A stretch of 64,000 nt of DNA. It comes from Epiperipatus broadwayi. Lineage: Eukaryota; Onychophora; Udeonychophora; Euonychophora; Peripatidae. This document shows positions 59,077 through 64,000 of the stretch, piece by piece (the stretch's first letter is position 1; each line of letters starts with the position of its first letter). The notes beneath the pieces are model-generated. The model was not told where the DNA came from. It made no database searches and saw only the letters and a list, made by a program, of their open reading frames with translations. The stretch is from positions 99,581-163,580 of the forward strand of contig JAQFVV010013304.1 of the NCBI GenBank assembly GCA_028023455.1, read 5' to 3'. A program made the position numbers and the translations under genes.

Positions 59077-59087
59077 ATACCTTTAAA
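59077..59087 (+). repeat. 11-bp target-site duplication (right) of RTE element
   Basis: atacctttaaa, exact partner of 55565-55575. It lies in the satellite sequence (…tacctttaaaggtttt). Confidence 0.85.
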
Positions 59088-59286
59088 GGTTTTTTTGCAA
59101 TGTTATATAATGCAGAGGCTTTGACTATGTGGTGAAACTGAACTGAGATCAGACCCATATAGCTATCTAGCTTGTTATGCAGGGTTTGAAGACTTTACCA
59201 TTCTGAAAAATTCATGCTTGCAAACTGATAGAAACGTTTTGCATAAACACTTGGAGTCAGTGTTTAGATCTAGTTTCAAACTCTAT

Positions 59287-59333
59287 CCATCACTGATGAT
59301 AGCAAATTAGCTTGAAATCAGCTGATCTGATGG
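59287..59333 (+). ncRNA. Hammerhead-like fold, satellite unit F1
   Basis: CCATCA 59287-59292, CTGATGA 59293-59299, helix II AGC/GCT with a 6-nt loop, GAAA 59314-59317, helix III ATC with GAT, loop agct, triplet ATC ending at 59327, TGATGG 59328-59333 closing helix I with six Watson-Crick pairs. Compared with unit D, helix I changed on both strands and kept pairing. T-T at the base of helix II remains the caveat. Confidence 0.65.
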
Positions 59334-59698
59334 TTAGCAAAGGAAAGAGATAGTGAATTCTGACTCTTTTGTCATTTATGTAAACAAAGTTGCACTTGTT
59401 TTGGTGGTTTTGGTAAAACACCATCTATTGATCATAAATACAAGTGATAGCAAGTTATGTGAATAACTTGTTTTTGTTTTTCATAAATGTACCTTTAAAG
59501 GTTTTTTTGCAATGATATATATTGCAGAGGCTTTGACTATGTGGTGAAACTGAACTGAGATCAGACCCATATAGCTATCTAGCTTGTTAGGCTGGGTTTG
59601 AAGACTTTACTGGTCTGAAAAATTCATGCTTGCAAACTGATAGAATTGTTTTGCATAAACACTTGGAGTCAGTGTTAAGATCTAGTTTATATCTCTAT

Positions 59699-59745
59699 CC
59701 TTCACTGATGATAGCAAATTAGCTTGAAATCAGCTGATCCGATGG
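59699..59745 (+). ncRNA. Hammerhead-like fold, satellite unit F2
   Basis: CCTTCA-CTGATGA 59705-59711, helix II as in F1, GAAA 59726-59729, helix III as in F1, then CGATGG. All core boxes are kept, but helix I is only partly paired (CC with GG, CA with CG-type mismatches). Confidence 0.5.
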
Positions 59746-59912
59746 TGAGAAAATGAAAGAGATAGTAAATTCTGATTCTTTTGTTGTTTAAGTAAACAAA
59801 GTTACACTTGTTTCGGTGGTTTTGGTAAAATACCATCTATTGATCATAAATACAAGTGATAGCAAGTTACATGAATAACTTCTTTTTGTTTTTCATATAT
59901 ATATATATAATA

Positions 59913-60022
59913 AAGCAGTCGGATCTGAGCTCGATCCTAGCTTCATGACCTCTAGCCATAAGCCTACTTCAAACCCTAGTACTAACCTTAAATTTCCGAT
60001 GCAATGGGGCTTTATATGTTCA
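59913..60022 (+). repeat. ~110-bp dispersed repeat, copy 2
   Basis: gtcggatctgagctcgatcc...gcttcatgacc to ggggctttatatg, homologous to 49430-49545 in the same orientation and again just after TA-rich DNA. Confidence 0.6.
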
Positions 60023-62340
60023 ATCCATGCTAATTTCCATAAAGAATAACTTATTTCATAAATGTGTATTCAAATAATTAGTTTCAGATTTAAATTGATC
60101 AATTCTATTAATAAATTCATGATAGAATTATTCATGAATTTATATATTATAACTGTGTGGATTGTCCGTATATATTTGTAAATATTTAAATATATATAAT
60201 TGTTTAAAAGTTTCATTGCGTCAGGAATGTTTGATTTTATTTTTAAATAATTTGTTAAAGTTTTAATGATTAAAAGCTACATTCTTTCGATAAGCTTTCA
60301 GATTTTCCCTTTCCAAAAACAACAGTTAAAGTTTTATTAATTAGAAAAAAAGATAAGGATTTCCTAATTAAAATCATTTTCTGATTTTAAGAATTCATTT
60401 TCTAATTAGAAAATGAATTCAAGTTAATGAGTTTGATAGACTTATCGAAGGAATGTATATAAAAACAACCAGTAAATCTAAAAACATTGATAATGAAAGA
60501 AGCGCTAGCGTGAAGGCATCAGTGGACAGATATATAGCTCTGAAAAGTTTGGAAAAACACATCTTTGTTGCAGAAAAGTGTCAGTAAACTATGTGCTGTT
60601 CAAAATCATGAATTCAAAAATTGTTCCTATCATGATAAGGGGTTAAATGTCAGGAATCTGGCTATTGTTCTTGAAGTCCTCTAAAAATCTTCAATGAAGC
60701 TGCTAAATTCTTTCCGGACAAATCAAGCTGCCAAAATCAAATAAAATGCTGTTCAAGTAATCAATCAAATGGTGCCTACGTTTTTTACCAACTCGGACGT
60801 GTAACCTAAGGATCCAGCCTGGAAGAAATGGGTAATATATTTCCATAAATTCCTGGCTAGTTCCGAACTTTCTTTTACACTCCCTTTTAGAGTTCTTTTA
60901 TTCTTTAATGTAACAATCCTTATAAATCCTTTTATCCATGCTACTGTAAATTTATATTGTAATTCTCTCAATCTCTAGTCTTTAAACTTTCTCTTTTCTT
61001 ACTTGGCGGTTCATTTATTATATTATATATATTTATCATGTGATTTATAAATGTCATTTATTTTTAATTATATGCCAATAATCTTTCGACTCGATGATCT
61101 CCTTTGTTTCCTTTGCCTTGTGCAAATAGTAATATATTAATTTTAATAGTAATTCTAGACCATTAGAACTAAATTTACAGTTTTATCAATTATCGAGTTG
61201 AAAGAAATTATTAAATGTGTGTTATTTTCATAATTGGCTAATAATAAATTATTAGCTCCATTTTTAATCTATGCCCCAGCTATTTTTTGTATTCACCAAT
61301 ATGTATTTATTCATATATAATCTTAAAATGTTTTTATTGCAAAAAGGGCCAATAAAGGATTAAATATATTTTAATTCAACTTTGTTAATTGCTATTTAGA
61401 TTCAGGAAGGGCACGATGATTGGGGCATAATTAATATGATTTGCAAATACTTTGAAATAGTTTTCGTTAAAAGCTTGTTTGACTTTAATTAATTGATCAA
61501 GTCATCACGTAGAGCATTCTGTATGGGTTTTAGTATTCAAACGATGACTATCAAGTCATCACCTTCGAACGTTGTTGACATAGGGCAATCTTCCGCTCCA
61601 TTAGGCTGGTCGGTGATAATTTCTGTTATGTTAAATTATCGAGAAAGAAAGCACTTCCTCTCCTGTTTATATTAGTCAAAGGGCATAAGACTTGTCAGAT
61701 CAAGCCACCATAGGACTTCAATTATCGACTAGCCATCGTCTTTCAATTTCACTTTATAGCTCATAATTCGTCAGCACCGTTACCTCTCTGTTCCAGTAAA
61801 GCCTGCTCTTATGCTCTTAATTCGTGATGAAGTGATTTAAATTAAAGTCCAACAAATTCTCTGTTATATCTCAAAATAAGTTTTCTAATAAAGATTAAAA
61901 GTTATGCCCTAAAATACGTATCTTGCTCTTCACGAATGGATTTGCGAATGTAAAATAAATATCACATTCTTTCGTATAAAATTAGAGTAATAATTTCCTT
62001 TACTAATGAATACCTTTATCTGACTTTTATTTCTTGTGGGGGGGGGGGCATAGACATAAACTTTCAAATATTGCGTAATACTCATTGGCATATAATAAGG
62101 ACCGCCACTCTGATTATAATTATAAACTTTGTTTAAGGACTAGAATTAATTAATATAATCATTATTTAAAACTCAAACAAAACAAACTATTATTATTAAA
62201 TATTTTCTAAATACACTTGGTTTCTTAAGTCTTTTTATTCATAATTATTTTAATGTTAATGCTCGCTGTCTGTGTTGGCAACCCAAAAATATACATATGA
62301 TTCGATTTAAAATTATCTTAGTTAATTTATTATCCGATAT
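60023..62340. other. AT-rich intergenic DNA, no gene recognised
   Basis: Short frames at 60765-60971 (minus) and 61493-61675 (plus) have no recognisable motif. Contains the palindrome at 60391-60420 and a G-run at 62038-62048. Confidence 0.5.
60391..60420. repeat. 30-bp perfect palindrome
   Basis: gaattcattttctaa followed by its exact reverse complement, with no spacer. Confidence 0.95.
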
Positions 62341-62525
62341 TAGTGTCAGTTCAGGGATCTCTAATCCTCACCAACCGTTGAGCTAGTTTCTTGGCGCATA
62401 GCACTGTGCCGTCGACATAGATTTCTACTAATCTGAGCTGGTGAGTTGGGTTTGAATTCAGTTTGAACCAACTGAGTTTGGATCCGACTTGCAGTTTAGA
62501 TGGTGGGTTTTTCGACTGGTACAAT
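62341..62525. repeat. Less AT-rich patch, possible degraded SINE-like repeat
   Basis: Noticeably higher G+C than the surroundings, with gggtttgaattcag (weak B-box resemblance) and ctagtttcttggcgcatagcac. No second copy in this window, so the assignment is only a possibility. Confidence 0.25.
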
Positions 62526-64000
62526 ATTGTAATATATATATTGTATACTTATGCTAAATATAATCTTTTTGCTCTGGTCCTGTTATCAATAAGCTTAACC
62601 TTAATGATATATATTTTGTGATTTGCTCCATTCTACCAAATGCCTTATAAACTATTTAAACAAATATTAACCACTTTGGTGTAGTGGTTTCTAATCTTTT
62701 CTGCTTTAGGGAAAATTTACATAAAACTCCTGCGCCAGGATATGCTTATTTCTTTAAAAAAAAGTCTGGTGGAGATAATTATAACAATGCACAGAATATA
62801 AAAAATTATATAATACTTTGAATAACTTTTATTTTTTATAAGAACATATTTCACAAGAATAATTTTAAGTATTAAAAAAAATGTTTTTATGAACGTGCGT
62901 TTATTTATTTTATCTGCGGATAAAAAAAAATGTTATAAGTGATTACGAAAGAGGACTGTGGATAAGAATACTGGGAAAAAATAAAAATAAAACCCATACG
63001 AATTTTCTACTTGTGCTCCTGCAATTTCCAGTTATATCCATCAATACTTGTTTAATGAAAGCTAACAAAAGATTCAATTTAAACTAAAACTTCTGAACTC
63101 AAACATTATTTCAACGAATAGTCAAATGTTGTATAACCATCTTCAGCCCATTCACAAACATTGGATAAGAACACTAAAACACAATGCTAAATATATTTTA
63201 AGCATGTAAAGGTTTGTTACATAAATTCAAAAACTGTCATAAATTTACAAACACCAGTAACTTTTACTTAAATATTAAACATTACAATATTTATAGAGAG
63301 AAAGGAATGTTATTATCTCAATATTAATTGAATCTCTCTTCTTTTTTCCCATAACATCATTATTCTATATTTTTCTAATTATTTATTTCAAGGATTCCAA
63401 GACAGTTTTTAATTCAACTGTATAGTTTGTAAGTATATGCATAGTGCATGTTATATGTCTACCTTGTATATATTTGTTAATTGTGTATAATATATTGTTC
63501 ATTAGCCACAAACATTTATAATATTCATGCAAAATTGTTCAGATACTGTGGGTATGCTATATTTATAATAGACAATAACAAGCAATTGGTTATTATATGT
63601 AAATTATATCATCATTGTACTCATGCTTAATGAAATCAATAGAACACTGTAACATATTGTTAAGTTAACCATAAGATCAGGCAATAGATTAAAGTTTAAT
63701 TTTTCACCACAATGCAGGATATGGTGTTTCTTTTATAATCCAATTTTTTGATATATTAATGATTTAATCATAAGGATTATAATGATGTAATTCATGTATA
63801 TATTTATATAATGTTACGTAATAGAATCAAATGGCCTTATACAATTTTGGAACTATTATATTTCTCTTCTTACAATTAAAATGTATAATTCGATGTATAT
63901 TTATTATGATAAATGATAAATATATATATACGATTGTCATTATTTATTTAAAACATATATATATATATATATTGTGACCTTCTGGTTTGGTACCAGAAAG
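62526..64000. other. AT-rich intergenic DNA, no gene seen
   Basis: No coding or repeat family recognised up to the window end. Confidence 0.55.

Larger units (their letters stand above)
59088..59900 (+). repeat. ~412-bp satellite, block 3 (two units)
   Basis: Two plus-orientation units with cores at 59287 and 59699 (period 412 bp). Landmarks gcagaggctttgactatgtgg, cagacccatatagctatct and accatctattgatcataaat. Closer to each other than to blocks 1 or 2. The first unit is 5'-truncated at the RTE insertion. Ends in a short (TA)n. Confidence 0.92.

Overview
This is a eukaryotic, almost certainly metazoan, nuclear window. It is strongly A+T-rich and full of microsatellites ((GATA)n, (TA)n, (CA)n, (TAA)n). 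I recognise no intact host gene, rRNA or functional tRNA gene. Nearly all recognisable content is repeats: non-LTR retrotransposons of two clades (RTE and an L1/Tx1-like element), Penelope-like elements (PLEs) with GIY-YIG endonuclease remnants, two Ty3/Gypsy remnants, a tRNA-derived SINE family, a candidate TIR element, and tandem or inverted satellites. This mix suits a large invertebrate genome; a spiralian such as a mollusc is a guess, not something the sequence proves.

Layout. 0-4.5 kb: a SINE, a GATA array, an RTE 3' scrap and T-rich degenerate tandem repeats. 4.5-8.2 kb: decayed RTE copies on both strands next to copies of a ~200-bp repeat that carries a hammerhead-like fold. 11.1-16.9 kb: one long L1/Tx1-like LINE on the minus strand with ORF1 (zinc knuckles), an APE endonuclease and a reverse transcriptase, broken by frameshifts and a 73-bp tandem duplication. 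17-29 kb: mostly AT-rich non-coding DNA with SINEs, a LINE 3' relic, a 1.6-kb inverted-repeat-bounded element, a sharp hairpin and an unidentified broken reading frame at 28 kb. 29.7-32.8 kb: two PLE relics, both arranged as inverted repeats; the second carries hammerhead-like cores in its arms. 32.9-34.3 kb: a concatemer of ~335-bp units, direct then inverted, inserted as a block between 12-bp direct repeats. 36-38.5 kb: a decayed RTE. 41.3-43.8 kb: a decayed Gypsy pol. 44.3-46.1 kb: a third inverted PLE. 46.8-59.9 kb: a satellite with a ~405-417-bp period in three blocks, with a Gypsy element (LTRs, 5-bp target duplication, internal deletion) between blocks two and three and a near-intact RTE (11-bp target duplication) beside the third. 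60-64 kb: AT-rich, no gene seen.

Main result. Three unrelated repeat families here carry the layout of type-I hammerhead self-cleaving ribozymes: CTGANGA, helix II, GAAA, a very short helix III, a cleavage triplet, and a helix I pairing the two ends. They are (1) the ~410-bp satellite, with one core per unit and helix-I changes that keep pairing; (2) a ~200-bp dispersed repeat at 4.6, 7.0 and 26.2 kb; and (3) the terminal arms of the PLE at 31.8-32.7 kb. Hammerheads are known from PLE terminal repeats, animal satellites and retrozymes. I infer that families 1 and 2 may be retrozyme-like non-autonomous elements that could use reverse transcriptase from the neighbouring PLEs or RTEs. Activity cannot be judged from sequence alone, and the U-U pair at the base of helix II in family 1 is a real caveat.
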